DNA from: Chloroflexi bacterium UBA5177
GTDB taxonomy: Bacteria > Chloroflexota > UBA5177
Assembly: GCA_002413265.1 (NCBI GenBank)
Contig: DHWR01000068.1
Span: 946 to 7,867, forward strand
Direction: 5' to 3'
Length of the DNA stretch: 6,922 bases
In this document: piece after piece, positions 5,486 to 6,922 of the stretch
Layout of the letters: each line of letters begins with the position of its first letter
How positions within the stretch are numbered: the first letter of the stretch is position 1
Position numbers and translations under genes: made by a program
The notes under the pieces: model-generated
The model's input: only the letters and a program-made list of their open reading frames with translations
What the model was told of the DNA's origin: nothing
The model's database searches: none

Positions 5486-6922
5486 CTAAGCGGACGCCGC
5501 GTCGCGCGGTGACTCAAGTCGAGGGAAGATGGGATTCGCCTTTCGGACTTCAGTGCCCGCGATGACGAGCCCGCCCCAGCGATAACGGGTCGCCCAATTC
5601 GTTCCGTCGCTCGGTACGCCGAGCTGATCGAAGATTTTCTCGCTCGTCGCGGGGATGAACGGCTCCAGCAAAGCTCCGATGATGCGGACTGCTTCGGCAA
5701 GGGCATGCAGCACGGAGGAGAGTCTGATGTCGGCGGCATCGTCACCCTTCTTGGTTTCTGCAGCAAGCTTCCAGGGAGCGGCTTCCTCGACGTACTTGTT
5801 GGCGGCGATCACCAGCTCCCAGACAGCGCTCAAGCCCGCCTGCGGATCGTAGCGATCCAGAGCGGCGGTCAGCTTCCCGGGCACGTGTTCGGCGACGTCT
5901 CGCAGCCCGTTCTCCAGAGGAGACGAATCGTCAGGTGCAGGAATCACGCCCTCGCGATAGCGGTGGATCATCGAGACGGTGCGGTTCAGCAAGTTGCCCA
6001 AATCGTTAGCGAGGTCCGCCGTATAGCGAGCTTCAAAACCCTCATAGGTGAAGTTGTGATCCCCCGTGGCAGAGACAGCACGGAGCAGATAGTAACGGAC
6101 CGCTTCGGCGCCGTACTGCTCTACGAGCTCGAGAGGGTCGATGACATTGCCGACCGACTTACTCACCTTCGAGCCCCCAATCGTGATGTAGCCGTGGACG
6201 AAGAGCGTCTCGGGAAGCGGCACCCCTGCCGACAGCAGCATCGCCGGCCAGAAGATCGCGTGAAAACGGATTACACCCTTGCCAATGGCATGCGTGCGAT
6301 GTGGGTTCTCGAACCAGTAGTGGCGATACTTCTCGGCGTCATCCGCGTACCCGAGAGCCGTGATGTAGTTGGCCAGGGCGTCGAACCACACGTACATCAC
6401 TTGCGATGGATCGTCCGGAACTCTGATTCCCCAGCCCTTGGCCCTCTCCTGCGAGCGAGAGATGCTGAAGTCCCGCAGCCCCTGCCGAATGAACGAGAGC
6501 ACCTCGTTCTTCCGGCTCTCGGGAATGACGCGATAGCGGTCAGACGCGATCAGCTCGTCCAGCTGCTCGGCGTAACGGGACAGCCGGAAAAAGTAGTTCT
6601 GTTCTTCAACACGGTCGGGGACGGTGCCGTGCTCGGGACAGCGGCCGTCGTCCAGCTCAGCCTCGTCGTAGAACTGCTCGCACCCGACACAGTAGAGGCC
6701 TTCGTAGTGCTTCTTGTAGATGTCGCCGGCGGCATCGATGGCCCGCCAGATCTTTTCGGCTCCTGCGCGATGTTCCGGGTCCTCGGCAGTCGCGATGAAC
6801 TGATCGAACGACAGATCGAGGATCGATCGGAGGTCCTGGTAGCGGCCGCGATTGCGGCGTACCAGCTGTTCAACCGGCACGCCTTCCTTCTCCGCGGCCT
6901 GAACGTTCTTGAGCGCGTTCTC
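5486..6922 (-). CDS. metG: Methionyl-tRNA synthetase (partial; N-terminus beyond the window)
   Basis: MetRS charges tRNA-Met with methionine (class I synthetase, cytoplasm). The frame is open from the right edge, giving 478 visible residues. A GTG at 6880 is merely internal: 14 further codons reading ENALKNVQAAEKEG precede it in frame and match family sequence. The missing part, probably 50-60 residues, carries the HIGH motif. Visible in order (numbered from the edge): a zinc knuckle C78-x2-C81 with C95-x2-H98, the single-knuckle type of Thermus-like enzymes; the YVWFDALANYITALGY segment of the catalytic domain; IGKGVIRFHAIFWPAML; the second signature as KVSKS (252-256, bases 6155-6169) rather than KMSKS; then the anticodon-binding helices with N375 and W384 in NKYVEEAAPW. 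It ends shortly after FPRLE, without the C-terminal EMAPII-like domain found in some MetRS. It converges on the kinase gene across 18 nt. Confidence 0.96.
   Translation of the reverse strand, partial: ENALKNVQAAEKEGVPVEQLVRRNRGRYQDLRSILDLSFDQFIATAEDPEHRAGAEKIWRAIDAAGDIYKKHYEGLYCVGCEQFYDEAELDDGRCPEHGTVPDRVEEQNYFFRLSRYAEQLDELIASDRYRVIPESRKNEVLSFIRQGLRDFSISRSQERAKGWGIRVPDDPSQVMYVWFDALANYITALGYADDAEKYRHYWFENPHRTHAIGKGVIRFHAIFWPAMLLSAGVPLPETLFVHGYITIGGSKVSKSVGNVIDPLELVEQYGAEAVRYYLLRAVSATGDHNFTYEGFEARYTADLANDLGNLLNRTVSMIHRYREGVIPAPDDSSPLENGLRDVAEHVPGKLTAALDRYDPQAGLSAVWELVIAANKYVEEAAPWKLAAETKKGDDAADIRLSSVLHALAEAVRIIGALLEPFIPATSEKIFDQLGVPSDGTNWATRYRWGGLVIAGTEVRKANPIFPRLESPRDAASA

Noticed and set aside
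5486..6880. metG as a complete 464-residue protein starting at GTG 6880
   Set aside because: The frame stays open to the window edge with family-like residues before the GTG, and the HIGH motif is absent. The gene is cut by the window rather than N-terminally truncated.
1..6922. CRISPR arrays, insertion sequences, tRNA or rRNA genes, and phage genes
   Set aside because: Scanning both strands by eye showed no regularly spaced repeats, no terminal inverted repeats with a transposase, no cloverleaf-like sequence and no phage-type proteins.

Overview
The window comes from a fairly GC-rich bacterium (about 60% G+C by eye) with dense, ordinary chromosomal gene content. There is no mobile element, CRISPR array, rRNA or tRNA gene visible. 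The zinc-knuckle methionyl-tRNA synthetase without an appended C-terminal tRNA-binding domain, the triple-GAF diguanylate cyclase and the HAMP-less kinase with an FTADASHELRTPL H-box are all common in Chloroflexota, Dormibacterota and similar soil or environmental phyla. That placement is a family-level impression, not a demonstrated one.

Layout, left to right: (1) the last 38 codons of a rhomboid-family intramembrane serine protease (+), cut by the left edge; (2) rsgA (+), the circularly permuted GTPase that checks 30S ribosome maturation; (3) a 704-residue diguanylate cyclase on the minus strand with three GAF domains and a GGDEF domain whose active site and inhibitory site are intact, meeting rsgA tail to tail with a 1-nt gap; (4) a 209-bp divergent control region holding a good sigma70-type promoter for the cyclase, a weaker promoter for the + strand and an 11-bp-phased TCCAAT direct repeat; (5) an OmpR-family response regulator and a membrane histidine kinase (+), joined stop-to-start with zero spacing; (6) metG (-), methionyl-tRNA synthetase, convergent with the kinase across 18 nt that carry a hairpin with a cUUCGg tetraloop when read as the metG transcript. 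metG runs off the right edge and lacks its N-terminal HIGH region here.

Functionally, housekeeping translation genes (rsgA, metG) flank a small signalling island. A two-component system and a soluble c-di-GMP synthase are transcribed away from one shared intergenic region. This suggests that the response regulator may control its own operon and possibly the cyclase, linking an envelope signal to c-di-GMP output; that link is inference. Every gene belongs to a known family. I see no strong case for an undescribed system; the points most worth checking are the shared control region, the HAMP-less kinase with a possible disulfide loop in its sensor, and the very tight convergent gene junctions.
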